A DNA stretch of 64,000 nucleotides from Oscillospiraceae bacterium (GTDB taxonomy: Bacteria; Bacillota; Clostridia; Oscillospirales; Oscillospiraceae), in the NCBI GenBank assembly GCA_024691985.1, contig JAILNC010000100.1, forward strand, positions 1 through 64,000. Direction: 5' to 3'. Shown one piece after another: positions 24,664 to 32,943 of the stretch. Position 1 is the first letter of the stretch. Every line of letters starts with the position of its first letter. The notes below the pieces were generated by a model, which was not told the DNA's origin, ran no database searches, and worked only from the letters and a program-made list of their open reading frames with translations. The translations under genes were made by a program, and so were the position numbers.

Positions 24664-26076
24664 ATGAGTTCCAAACTGCTTCGGCAGATCCCGAAAACAG
24701 ATGTCATCCTCTCCCGCGAGGCGCTGAAGGCGGCGCAGGAGCGGTATCCCTACGCCTTTGTGAAGGCCACCGTCCAGGCCTGCCTGGACGAGCTCAGGCG
24801 CAAGGCGCTGGAGGACAGCATTGACAGCATCCCCGGCCTTGCCGAGATCGAAGAGACTGTTCTCCGCTGGCTGGAGGAGGGGCATATCCATCATCTCAAG
24901 CGCGTCATCAACGCCACCGGCGTGGTGCTCCACACCAACCTGGGCCGCGCCCCGCTGGGCGAGGCCGCCGCCGCGCACGTCGCTGCTTTGAGCCGCGGCT
25001 ACTGCAATCTGGAATACGATCTGGAAAAGGGCAGGCGCGGCAGCCGCTATGACCATGTGGAAAAGCTGCTGTGCGAGCTGACCGGCGCCGAGGCCGCCAT
25101 GGTGGTCAACAACAACGCCGGCGCGGTTTTCCTGATGCTCAACACCCTCGCCCGCGGCAAAAAGGTGGCCGTCTCCCGGGGCGAGCTCGTGGAGATCGGC
25201 GGCTCCTTCCGCGTGCCCGAGATCATGTACGAGAGCGGTGCGGAGATGGTAGAGATCGGCTGCACCAACAAGACCCATGTGCGCGACTACGAGCGCGCCA
25301 TGGACGAGCTGGGCGCGGAGGTGCTGCTGAAGGTCTATACCAGCAACTTCGTCATCAGCGGCTTTACCGAGTCCGTCTCCGCCGGGGAGCTGGCGCAGAT
25401 CGCGCATAAGCGCGGCGGTATCGTCCTGCACGATCAGGGCTCTGGCTTCCTCTTCCCGCCCGAGGCCATGGGCCTGCACGCCGGAAGCGTGGTCTGGACG
25501 AGCCTGCGCGAGGGCGCGGACGTCGTCAGCTTCTCGGGCGACAAGCTGCTGGGCAGCGCCCAGTGCGGCGTCATCCTGGGCAAAAAGGAATACGTCGAGC
25601 GCATCAAGAAAAACCAGCTCACGCGCATGCTGCGCATCGACAAGCTCTCGCTCGCGGCGCTGGAGATCGCCCTGCAATACTGCAGGGACCCCAAGCTCGC
25701 CCGCGAGAAGATCCCGGCCCTCGCCATGCTCTCCAAGACGGAGGAGGCCTGCCGCGAGACGGCGGAGCGCCTGCGCTGGCTCATTGCGGAGCGCGCGCCG
25801 GACTGTGAGGTCCGCGTCGTCCCTGTCAAGGACGAGGCGGGCGGCGGCTCCATGGCGGGCGTGCTGCTCGACGGCGCGGCCGTCGCGGTACAGATCCCGG
25901 GTCTCGCGCCGGAGAAGGCCGAGGCGCTGCTGCACGGGATGAGCGTGCCTGTCATCGCCCGCGTCAGCCGCGACGGGCTGCTCTTCTCCGCGCGCACCCT
26001 CTTTGAGGAGGAGCTGGAGGAAGTGGCGGAAGCTGTGCGGACGCTGTACGTATCGGCAGCGGGGAGGCGCGTATGA
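24664..26076 (+). CDS. selA: L-seryl-tRNA(Sec) selenium transferase
   Basis: A 470-residue PLP enzyme that converts seryl-tRNA(Sec) to selenocysteyl-tRNA(Sec) with selenophosphate. It has the SelA N-terminal segment LLRQIPKTDVIL, the signature INATGVVLHTNLGRAPL, GYCNLEYDLEKGRRGSR and the PLP lysine in VSFSGDKLLGSAQCGVI (around residue 295). ATG at 24664 behind GAGGTG rather than the GTG three codons earlier. Its stop overlaps the selB start (ATGA). Confidence 0.95.
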   Translation: MSSKLLRQIPKTDVILSREALKAAQERYPYAFVKATVQACLDELRRKALEDSIDSIPGLAEIEETVLRWLEEGHIHHLKRVINATGVVLHTNLGRAPLGEAAAAHVAALSRGYCNLEYDLEKGRRGSRYDHVEKLLCELTGAEAAMVVNNNAGAVFLMLNTLARGKKVAVSRGELVEIGGSFRVPEIMYESGAEMVEIGCTNKTHVRDYERAMDELGAEVLLKVYTSNFVISGFTESVSAGELAQIAHKRGGIVLHDQGSGFLFPPEAMGLHAGSVVWTSLREGADVVSFSGDKLLGSAQCGVILGKKEYVERIKKNQLTRMLRIDKLSLAALEIALQYCRDPKLAREKIPALAMLSKTEEACRETAERLRWLIAERAPDCEVRVVPVKDEAGGGSMAGVLLDGAAVAVQIPGLAPEKAEALLHGMSVPVIARVSRDGLLFSARTLFEEELEEVAEAVRTLYVSAAGRRV

Positions 26077-27989
26077 AGCATATCGTCATCGGGACCGCGG
26101 GTCACATCGACCACGGCAAATCCTGTCTCACGAACGCCCTGACCGAGGGCGCGGCCTCTCACCGGCACATCGACCGGCTCAAGGAGGAGCGGGCGCGCGG
26201 CATCACCATCGAGCTCGGCTTTGCGGAGTTCGTGCTCCCCAACGGCCAGATCGCGAGCATCGTCGACGTTCCCGGCCATGAGAAGCTCATCAAGCACATG
26301 CTCATGGGCGCGGCGGGCATGGACATGGTGCTGCTGGTGGTCGCGGCGGACGAGGGCTTCATGCCCCAGACCAAGGAGCACCTGGAAATCCTGTCCCTGC
26401 TTGGGCTCAAGCACGGCATCGTGGTGCTGACCAAGATCGACATGGCTGACCCCGAGTGGATCGAGATGGTCAAGGAGGACCTGACCGAGCACCTCAAGGG
26501 CAGCTTTCTCGAAAACGCCCCGATCATGCCCGTCTCCGCCTTCACGGGCGAGGGCATCGACGCGCTGAAAAACAAGATCATGGAGATGGTGGCGGGACTG
26601 GAGGAGCATGTCGCGGACAAGCCCTTCCGCCTCCCCGTCGACCGCGTGTTCTCCATCAAGGGCTTCGGCACCGTCGTCACCGGCACCATGATGGACGGCG
26701 AGCTGAGCGTGGGGGAGAACGTTATGATCTATCCCCAGAACATTGCCTCCAAGGCGCGCGAGATCCAGCATCACGAGGTCAAGCAGGAGCACGTCGGCCC
26801 CGGCATGCGTACAGCCGTGAACCTCAGCGGCGTGGACAAGAACGACATCGCCCGCGGCTGCACCGTGGCCAAGCCCGGCTCCATGCAGCTGTCGACCCGC
26901 ATCGCCGTCTCCCTGCAGATGACGAAGGACGCGGCCTTCAGCGTGAAAAACGCCTCGCGCATCCACTTCTATCAGGGCACGCAGGAGCTGGTCGGCAAGA
27001 TCCGCCTGCTCGACTGCAACGCGCTCAACGCGGGCGAGCAGGGCTACGCCATGATCATGTTCAACGAGACGCTGACGGCCCGCAATCTGGACAAGTTCAT
27101 CATCCGCTTCTTCTCGCCAATGGTGACCATCGGCGGCGGGCAGATCCTGGACATGCAGTCCCAGCGCCTCAAGCGCAGCGACCCCAACGTGATCGACCGG
27201 CTCCGGCGTCTGGCCGGCACGCCGACCGAACGCGTGCTGCAGCTCGTGGAGGATGCGGGCTGCGCCCTCCCGCAGGAGCGCGATCTCGCCACCGAGAGCG
27301 GCCTGTCCGCCGGCGAGGTGCACCGCTCCCTCAAGGAGCTGAGCAAGGCCGGGAAGATCGTGAACATACGGGGCGGCTATGTGACGAAGGCCTGTCTGGA
27401 CCGTGTGTGGCTGAACATCGAGCAGCTGCTGAAAACCTTCCATGAGGAGCAGTCGCTGGCCGAGGGCATGCAGCTCGCGGAGCTGCGCGAGCGCGTCTTT
27501 GCCGCCACGCCCAAAACCTCTGACGCCTTCTTTGAATACTTCGAGAAGGCTGGCGGCCTGCGGCGCAGCGGCAGCTTCGTGGCGCACAGCGAGTTTGAGA
27601 GCGCGTTCTCGCCCGAACAGACCGCCATGCAGGAAAAGCTCGGCCAGATGTACAGGGACTTCGGCAAGGAGCCCATGAGCAACGCGGAGCTCGCCGAGCA
27701 GTTTGCCAAGCAGCCCAAGCTCTTCAGGCAGGTCCAGGCCAGGATGCACCAGGACGGGACGCTCATGGCGCTCAACCCCAACGTCTCGGTCACGACGGAG
27801 GCCTACGAGGACGCCCTGCGGATCCTCAATGAGATGTTCGCCCAGAACCCGCAGCTCACCCTCGCCGATTACCGGACGGCCCTGGGGGTCTCCCGCAAGT
27901 ACGCGCTGCTGTTCCTCGATTATTTCGACAGTCAGAAGATCACCAAGAAGGTCGGCGACGTGCGCGTGCTCGTCCCGAAGAAATCCTGA
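26073..27989 (+). CDS. selB: Selenocysteine-specific elongation factor
   Basis: A 638-residue GTPase that carries Sec-tRNA to UGA codons marked by a SECIS. G-domain motifs: GTAGHIDHGKSCLTNAL (P-loop), RGITIELGFA (switch I), VDVPGHEKLIKHM (switch II) and LTKIDM. Domains II and III follow, then C-terminal winged-helix repeats (about residue 370 onward) that bind the mRNA hairpin. Translationally coupled to selA. The start ATG at 26073 is fixed by the four-base overlap. Confidence 0.95.
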   Translation: MKHIVIGTAGHIDHGKSCLTNALTEGAASHRHIDRLKEERARGITIELGFAEFVLPNGQIASIVDVPGHEKLIKHMLMGAAGMDMVLLVVAADEGFMPQTKEHLEILSLLGLKHGIVVLTKIDMADPEWIEMVKEDLTEHLKGSFLENAPIMPVSAFTGEGIDALKNKIMEMVAGLEEHVADKPFRLPVDRVFSIKGFGTVVTGTMMDGELSVGENVMIYPQNIASKAREIQHHEVKQEHVGPGMRTAVNLSGVDKNDIARGCTVAKPGSMQLSTRIAVSLQMTKDAAFSVKNASRIHFYQGTQELVGKIRLLDCNALNAGEQGYAMIMFNETLTARNLDKFIIRFFSPMVTIGGGQILDMQSQRLKRSDPNVIDRLRRLAGTPTERVLQLVEDAGCALPQERDLATESGLSAGEVHRSLKELSKAGKIVNIRGGYVTKACLDRVWLNIEQLLKTFHEEQSLAEGMQLAELRERVFAATPKTSDAFFEYFEKAGGLRRSGSFVAHSEFESAFSPEQTAMQEKLGQMYRDFGKEPMSNAELAEQFAKQPKLFRQVQARMHQDGTLMALNPNVSVTTEAYEDALRILNEMFAQNPQLTLADYRTALGVSRKYALLFLDYFDSQKITKKVGDVRVLVPKKS

Positions 27990-27996
27990 CAACCAG

Positions 27997-28026
27997 CCCG
28001 GAGGCGGCGGAAACGCCGGCTCCGGG
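27997..28026 (+). terminator. Hairpin after selB
   Basis: CCCGGAG with an inner CGGCG pairs with CGCCG and CTCCGGG around a GAAA tetraloop, just after the selB stop. It is very stable but lacks a T run. Confidence 0.55.
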
Positions 28027-28081
28027 AAACGAAACCTTGACAAGCGCATAGCGCCCTTTCCGGGGGACTGTGAAATAGCAG

Positions 28082-28110
28082 TTGACTTTTTTGGTGAGCG
28101 AGATTATACT
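28082..28110 (+). promoter_or_regulatory. Promoter of tRNA-Sec
   Basis: TTGACT (28082-28087) and TATACT (28105-28110) with a 17-base spacer, 36 bases before the tRNA. Confidence 0.75.
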
Positions 28111-28146
28111 ATTTTCAGAGAGTAAGCGTGTTTTCAGGCTGTATAT

Positions 28147-28241
28147 GGGAGTAGAAGGGTGACTGGTGTGCCCTCTGGTCTTCAAAACCAGTATAAGCAG
28201 CAGCCTGCTTGGGTGGGTTCGATTCCCACCTACTCTCGCCA
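28147..28241 (+). tRNA. selC: tRNA-Sec (anticodon UCA)
   Basis: A 95-base tRNA with encoded CCA. The acceptor stem has eight pairs (GGGAGTAG with CTACTCTC) and discriminator G. The anticodon stem CTGGT/ACCAG holds loop CTTCAAA, giving anticodon TCA at 28182-28184, which reads UGA. The T arm is GTGGG-TTCGATT-CCCAC and the long variable arm is AGCAGCAGCCTGCT. The 8-bp acceptor and long extra arm identify selenocysteine tRNA rather than serine tRNA. Confidence 0.95.
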
Positions 28242-28242
28242 C

Positions 28243-28282
28243 AAACAGGAAATGTGTCTCCGGATGCGTTTCCTGTTTTTTT
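28243..28282 (+). terminator. Terminator of tRNA-Sec
   Basis: AAACAGGAAA pairs with TTTCCTGTTT and the T run continues to 28282. It begins two bases after the tRNA CCA end. Confidence 0.85.
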
Positions 28283-28447
28283 AACTCCATATGATGAAAT
28301 TCCTTTTGTCCTGTTTCGCGTGCGGCATTGAGGCTGACTTTGCCGGGCGCGTGTAATATGGGAGCTTCGGCGGAATCGGGGACAGGCTGCAATCCCCATC
28401 CAGACGGGGCAATCATCACTTCGGTGAGAAAAGAAAGGATTGTCATT

Positions 28448-29524
28448 ATGGCTAAACTGAAACCTCATCTCTGGGTCATCGTGACCGGTCTCGTGGTCGG
28501 CGCCGCCGCGGTCCTGCTGACCGCGCTCGGCAACCCCGGCAATATGGGCTTCTGCATCGCCTGCTTCATCCGCGACATCGCGGGCGGCGTGAAGATGCAC
28601 ACGGCCCCCGTCGTCCAGTACGTCCGTCCCGAGATCATCGGCATCGTGCTCGGCGCGATGGCCATGGCGCTCATCGGCGGCGAGTTTAAGTCCAAGGGCG
28701 GCTCCGCCCCGGTCAGCCGCTTCGTGCTCGGCTTCTTCGTGATGGTCGGCGCGCTGATGTTCCTCGGCTGCCCGCTGCGTATGGTCATCCGTCTCGGCGG
28801 CGGCGACGGCAACGCGCTCTTCGGCCTGCTGGGCTTCGCGGCCGGCGTCTGGTGCGGCACAATCTTCCTCAACAAGGGCTTCAGCTTCAAGCGCGCCTAC
28901 AACATGCCCAAGCTGGAGGGCTATGCCCTGCCCGCGATCAACGTCGTCCTGTTCGTCCTGCTGGTAGCCGGCGCCGGCGTGCTCGCTTTCTCCGAGAAGG
29001 GGCCCGGCTCCATGCGCGCGCCCGTCATCGCGGCGCTCGTCGCCGGTCTCGTGGTCGGCGCCCTCGCGCAGAAGTCCCGCCTGTGCATGGCGGGCGGCAT
29101 CCGCGACGCCATCCTGCTCAAGGACTTCCACCTGCTCTGGGGCTTCATCGCGATCTTCGCCGCCGTGCTCGTCGGCAATCTGATCCTCGGCAAGTTCAAG
29201 GCGGGCTTTGACGGCCAGCCCGTAGCCTTCAACACCCTCGTCAGCGGCAACTTCCTCTGGGCCTTCCTCGGCATGTTCCTGGTCGGTGTGGCCTCCGTCC
29301 TGCTGGGCGGCTGCCCCCTGCGCCAGCTGATCCTGGCCGGCTCCGGCAGCAGCGACGCCACCGTCGCCGTGCTCGGCATGACCGTCGGCGCCGCCTTCTG
29401 CCACAACTTCGGCTTTGCCTCCTCCGGCGACGGCACCACCGCCAACGGCCACATCGCCGTGATCGTCGGCATCATCGTTACGCTGATCATCGCCTTCACC
29501 AACTGCCAGAAGGCCGACGACTGA
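28448..29524 (+). CDS. yedE: YedE family putative selenium transporter
   Basis: A 358-residue polytopic protein with two YeeE/YedE halves. Each half carries conserved cysteines: NMGFCIACFIRD and FLGCPLRMVIRLGGGDG in the first, KSRLCMAGGIRD and LLGGCPLRQLILAGSGSSD in the second. This selenium-linked form is regularly found with yedF, DUF3343 and selD and is thought to import a selenium species; related YeeE proteins move thiosulfate. About ten membrane helices. ATG at 28448 behind GAAAGGA. The 165-base leader (28283-28447) contains a CACTTCGGTG hairpin and nothing else clear. Confidence 0.88.
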   Translation: MAKLKPHLWVIVTGLVVGAAAVLLTALGNPGNMGFCIACFIRDIAGGVKMHTAPVVQYVRPEIIGIVLGAMAMALIGGEFKSKGGSAPVSRFVLGFFVMVGALMFLGCPLRMVIRLGGGDGNALFGLLGFAAGVWCGTIFLNKGFSFKRAYNMPKLEGYALPAINVVLFVLLVAGAGVLAFSEKGPGSMRAPVIAALVAGLVVGALAQKSRLCMAGGIRDAILLKDFHLLWGFIAIFAAVLVGNLILGKFKAGFDGQPVAFNTLVSGNFLWAFLGMFLVGVASVLLGGCPLRQLILAGSGSSDATVAVLGMTVGAAFCHNFGFASSGDGTTANGHIAVIVGIIVTLIIAFTNCQKADD

Positions 29525-29543
29525 GAAAGAGAGGGTACGGAAC

Positions 29544-29750
29544 ATGACAAAGGTCGACGCGAGAGGCTATGCCTGCCCCCAGCCCGTCATCATGACCAAG
29601 AAGGCGCTGGAGAAGAACGGCGCGCCCGTGACCGTGCTGGTCGACGACAATGCGCCGCTGGAAAACGTGACCCGCTATGCGACCAACGCAGGCTTCAAGG
29701 TCTCCCACAAGGACCTCGGCGGCGGGGAATTTGAGATTTCCATCAAGTGA
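29544..29750 (+). CDS. yedF: TusA/SirA-like selenium carrier (YedF type, short form)
   Basis: A 68-residue TusA-fold protein with the carrier cysteine in ARGYACPQPVIMTKKAL near residue 11. Full YedF proteins have an additional C-terminal domain of about 120 residues that is missing here; only the N-terminal sulfurtransferase-like domain is encoded. It probably hands persulfide or perselenide between the desulfurase and SelD. ATG at 29544. The stop overlaps the start of the next gene. Confidence 0.82.
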   Translation: MTKVDARGYACPQPVIMTKKALEKNGAPVTVLVDDNAPLENVTRYATNAGFKVSHKDLGGGEFEISIK

Positions 29751-29989
29751 TGGAACAGATCGCCACCTTCCACACCCATCTCGGGGCGCTGAGATTCCAG
29801 CGCAGGCTGACGAATCTCGGCCATGAGGCGGCGATGGCGCCGGTGCCCAGGAAGCTCTCCGCTTCCTGCGGCACCTGCGTTCGTTTTGCCGCGCCCTTTG
29901 AAGAGGCGTGGGCCGACGAGGATCTGGACGCCGTCTACCTCGCGGAAGGGAAGAACAGCTATACGCGCGTCTTCCTCAACGGGGACTGA
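29750..29989 (+). CDS. DUF3343 putative Se/S carrier protein
   Basis: A 79-residue protein with the DUF3343 pattern: FHTHLGALRFQRRL at the N-terminus and the cysteine pair in SASCGTCVRF. The family is described as a putative selenium or sulfur carrier and usually accompanies YedE/YedF. ATG at 29750 overlaps the yedF stop; GTG at 29747 is an alternative. Together yedE, yedF and this gene form a selenium uptake and delivery set. Confidence 0.82.
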   Translation: MEQIATFHTHLGALRFQRRLTNLGHEAAMAPVPRKLSASCGTCVRFAAPFEEAWADEDLDAVYLAEGKNSYTRVFLNGD

Positions 29990-30018
29990 CGGGCTGCGCC
30001 GCCGAAGGGAGAACACAC

Positions 30019-30894
30019 ATGGAATACGAAGGCCAGATCTGCCGCAGTCCCATGGAGCGCGGCAGCTTCATGCTTCCGGTCTCGGTGGGCTGCGCCTATA
30101 ACTGCTGCCGCTTCTGTATGCTGTTCAAGCATCTGCAGTACCGGACGCTACCGATGGAGCAGATCCAGGCGGAGCTGGACCGGGTCGTCGCACTGGGCGG
30201 CAGCCCGCGCCGCGTCTTTCTCGGGGACGGCAGCGCCTTCGCCCTCCCGGCCGCGCGGCTGGAGGAGATCCTGCTGCGCGTGCGCGCGGCCTTTCCAGAC
30301 TGCGAGAGCGTCGCCATGGACGCCACGGCGCGCAGCGTACTGGCAAAGTCGGACGAAGAGCTGCGCCGCCTGGCGGAGCTCGGCGTCACCGATCTCTATC
30401 TCGGGATCGAGTGCGCGCTGGAGGACGTGCTGGCGGCCATGGACAAGGGCAACACCTTCGCCGAGGCGGAGGAGGCCGTCGAGCGGCTGCACCGCGCGGG
30501 CATCGGCTACGACGCCCACATCATGACCGGCATCTGCGGACACGGCAGGGGAGAGGAGAACGCCCGCGCGCTCGCGGCCTTCTTTCAGCGCACGAGACCG
30601 CTGCGCGTCTGCAACTTCTCGCTGTTCCTGCACAAAAGCGCGCCTCTGTACGAGGATGTGCTGGCCGGGCGCTTTGTCCCGGCTGACGAGCGGGAGAACC
30701 TCACGGAGGAGCTGCGGCTGCTGGAGGGGCTGGACGGTCTGACGCTGGAGTACGACGGCCTCCACGACTTCGTCCCCCTGCGCGTGAAGGGCAGGCTCCC
30801 CGCGGATCGGGAGACGCTGTGCCGCCGTCTGGAGGCGGCGATCGCCGCCTATGACGCCGCGCCCGGGACGATCCCGCTGGCGCTGGTGGAATGA
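30019..30894 (+). CDS. Radical SAM protein of unknown reaction
   Basis: A 291-residue protein. The Fe-S motif near residue 26 is GCAYNCCRFCMLF; read as Cx4Cx2C it is like the GCxYNxCxFC type of radical SAM enzymes. Further family features are GDGSAF, the SAM-binding region with MDATARSVL and DLYLGIECALEDVLAAMDKG, and HIMTGICGHGRGEENA. No extra C-terminal Fe-S domain or B12 domain. ATG at 30019, 29 bases after the DUF3343 gene, so it seems to be co-transcribed with the selenium transport set. Substrate unknown; a selenium-related function is inferred only from position. Confidence 0.85.
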   Translation: MEYEGQICRSPMERGSFMLPVSVGCAYNCCRFCMLFKHLQYRTLPMEQIQAELDRVVALGGSPRRVFLGDGSAFALPAARLEEILLRVRAAFPDCESVAMDATARSVLAKSDEELRRLAELGVTDLYLGIECALEDVLAAMDKGNTFAEAEEAVERLHRAGIGYDAHIMTGICGHGRGEENARALAAFFQRTRPLRVCNFSLFLHKSAPLYEDVLAGRFVPADERENLTEELRLLEGLDGLTLEYDGLHDFVPLRVKGRLPADRETLCRRLEAAIAAYDAAPGTIPLALVE

Positions 30895-30905
30895 ACTGAA
30901 AACCA

Positions 30906-30937
30906 AAATCCCTGATGTCATCATCAGGGATTTCTTA
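30906..30937 (+). terminator. Terminator between the radical SAM and glycosyltransferase genes
   Basis: A 12-bp perfect stem, AAATCCCTGATG with CATCAGGGATTT, around a four-base loop, followed by CTTAAAA. It separates the glycosyltransferase from the genes upstream, at least partly. Confidence 0.75.
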
Positions 30938-30953
30938 AAACGGAGGAGCTTTC

Positions 30954-32153
30954 ATGCGCATACTGAGCGTGACGGCGCAGCGGCCGGACAGCACCGGCAG
31001 CGGCGTCTACCTGACGGAGCTTGTGCGCGGCTTTGCCCGACTCGGGCAGACGCAGGCGGTACTCTGCGGTCTCGGACCGGAGGACGGGGCGGCCTTCCCC
31101 GAGGGGGTGGGCTGCTTTCCCGTGCGCTATGAGACGGATGAGCTGCCGTATCCCGTACTGGGCATGTCGGATCAGATGCCCTACCGCAGCACCCGCTACT
31201 GCGACATGACGGAGGAGATGACCGCGCAGCTTCGCGCCGCCTTTTCCGTGCAGATCGAAAACGCGCTGCGGACCTTTCGGCCCGACGTGATCCTCTGTCA
31301 TCACCTGTACTATGTGACCGCCCTCGTACGGCAGCTCTGCCCGGAGACGCCGGTCTATGCGCTCTGCCACGGCTCGGACCTGCGGCAGATCCGCAAAAAC
31401 CCCTGGCAGAGGGAGACGATCTGCGAAGAGATCGCGCGGCTCGACGGCATTTTCGCCCTGCACGAAGAGCAAAAGCGCACGATCGTGGAGCTCTATGCCG
31501 TGCCGCCGGAGAGGATCACCGTTATCGGCACCGGCTACAATCGGGAGATCTTTCACCTGACCGATGCGCGGAACGCCCGCGGCGACGGGAAGACACGGCT
31601 GCTCTTCGCGGGGAAGATCGCGGAGAAGAAGGGCGTGTTCAGCCTGCTGCGCGCGATGTCGCGGCTTGACAGACCGGAGCGTTATTCTCTCACGCTCGCC
31701 GGTGGTTACGGCGACGAGGAGGAATATGCGCGTATCCGGGAGGCCGCGAAAGCAGTTCCCTGCGAGCTGCGCTTTCCCGGCAAACTGAGCCAGCCGGAGC
31801 TCGCCGCCGTCATGAACGGGAGCGACGTCTTCATCCTGCCCTCCTTTTACGAGGGGCTGCCGCTGGTGCTGATCGAGGCGATGGCCTGCGGCCTGCGCTG
31901 CGTCTGCACGGACCTGCCCGGCATCCGCCCCTGGCTGGATGCGCAGCTGCCCGGGCACGGGGTCGTCTTCGTCCCGCCGCCGCAGATGGTCAACCAGGAT
32001 GAGGCGCTGCCCGAGAGCCTCCCCGCCTTCGAGCAGGCGCTGGCCGCAGCGATCGAGAGCGCCGGAGCCGCGCCTCTCCCGGATCGGGAGCGCCTGCATG
32101 CGCTCTCCTGGGACGGCCTGTGCGAAAGGCTTCTCCCGCTGCTGAAAGCCTGA
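30954..32153 (+). CDS. GT4-type glycosyltransferase
   Basis: A 399-residue GT-B fold protein. N-terminal SVTAQRPDSTGSGVYLTELVRGF fits the acceptor domain start, and the C-terminal nucleotide-sugar site follows the GT4 pattern, with LLFAGKIAEKKGVFSLLRAM, ILPSFYEGLPLVLIEAMACG and the E-x7-E spacing inside it. Cytosolic, no signal peptide. ATG at 30954 behind GGAGG, 20 bases after a terminator. It is followed by a terminator, so it is probably transcribed alone or by read-through. Substrate unknown. A selenosugar synthase role (as SenB in selenoneine synthesis) is conceivable next to selenium genes but unsupported by any specific motif. Confidence 0.85.
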   Translation: MRILSVTAQRPDSTGSGVYLTELVRGFARLGQTQAVLCGLGPEDGAAFPEGVGCFPVRYETDELPYPVLGMSDQMPYRSTRYCDMTEEMTAQLRAAFSVQIENALRTFRPDVILCHHLYYVTALVRQLCPETPVYALCHGSDLRQIRKNPWQRETICEEIARLDGIFALHEEQKRTIVELYAVPPERITVIGTGYNREIFHLTDARNARGDGKTRLLFAGKIAEKKGVFSLLRAMSRLDRPERYSLTLAGGYGDEEEYARIREAAKAVPCELRFPGKLSQPELAAVMNGSDVFILPSFYEGLPLVLIEAMACGLRCVCTDLPGIRPWLDAQLPGHGVVFVPPPQMVNQDEALPESLPAFEQALAAAIESAGAAPLPDRERLHALSWDGLCERLLPLLKA

Positions 32154-32233
32154 AAACAAAGCTGCGGCTGTCAGCGGGCATGGAGCGCAACAGGCTCCGG
32201 GAGGCCGGAAGTTCGAAGCTTCTCACCCGAAAC

Positions 32234-32270
32234 AAAACCGCCGAAATCATTTTGATTTCGGCGGTTTTCC
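32234..32270. terminator. Bidirectional terminator between the glycosyltransferase and a minus-strand pseudogene
   Basis: AAAACCGCCGAAATCA pairs with TGATTTCGGCGGTTTT around a three-base loop; T and A runs on both sides allow use in either direction. No gene is visible in 32154-32354. Confidence 0.88.
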
Positions 32271-32354
32271 ATACATTTGGACGAAATGCGGCCCGATGTC
32301 ACAGGCCTCAGGCCGCCTTGCCGATGAGCGGCAAAGCGGAAGACTTCAAAAAAC

Positions 32355-32888
32355 TCAGGCGTCGGCCTCGGCGTCAGCCTCGCCCATCTTGCCGTATTGT
32401 GCCTCGTCGGTATCCCGGAAACGGATATCGGCCTCTAAAAACAGATTCAGGATCCTGTGCTTATACCGAAGAGTCGGCAGGGTCTCGATGAACGTCGCGA
32501 TAGCGGCCCACATGGAAAAAGAACCGACCGCAGAGATGATTTCGGCGGTGACCGTATCCACCCGACCCATTGACGAATAGCCGATGACGACAAAGAGCGC
32601 GCCCGGCAGAAGAGCGGCAAGCGCTCTCAGATCGCTGCGGCGTATCTCCCTCTTGTTGCGCCGGAGCAGCTTCTCTACATACGTGCGATAAGTACTGCAG
32701 AAACGCTCCATGTCCGGGAGCTTTGGCGCCTGAAGCTCGATGGCGATGTCTTCGCCGACCCTGTGATCCACAATGTAATCCTGCAGATAAGCAACCAGCT
32801 CAGCGCTGAAGGAGCGGTCGGAGGGATAGAATCTGTCTTAGAGAGCCTCTTCATCTGTGACTCTGATCGGAATGCAGAACTCATTCAT
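32355..32888 (-). pseudogene. Two-helix membrane protein gene interrupted by an in-frame TAA
   Basis: Starting at ATG 32886-32888 behind AAAGGAG, reading gives MNEFCIPIRVTDEEAL, then TAA at 32838-32840, then DRFYPSDRSFSAELVAYLQDY and on without further stops to 32355. The total would be 177 residues with two membrane segments (LAALLPGALFVVIGYSS and the stretch IISAVGSFSMWAAIATFI) and an acidic C-terminus. The stop could be a one-base change from TAC or TAT (Tyr). Reinitiation downstream is possible but no good ribosome site is seen. I do not recognise the family. A sequencing error cannot be excluded. Confidence 0.7.
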
Positions 32889-32943
32889 GGGTGCAGTTCT
32901 CCTTTTTCGGTTTGATGTCCTGTTTTATCTGCCCGCGGCCCTG

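Noticed and set aside
25434-28049. Very long open frame on the minus strand opposite selA/selB (and similar long antisense frames opposite grdE, manC and the ABC genes)
   Set aside because: These are side effects of GC-rich codons: composition is dominated by A, R, G, L, D and H without domain motifs, and the plus-strand proteins are clearly recognised families.
28147-28241. Integrated element at tRNA-Sec
   Set aside because: No integrase, no duplicated tRNA 3' end and no foreign gene block nearby; the tRNA sits among related selenium genes.
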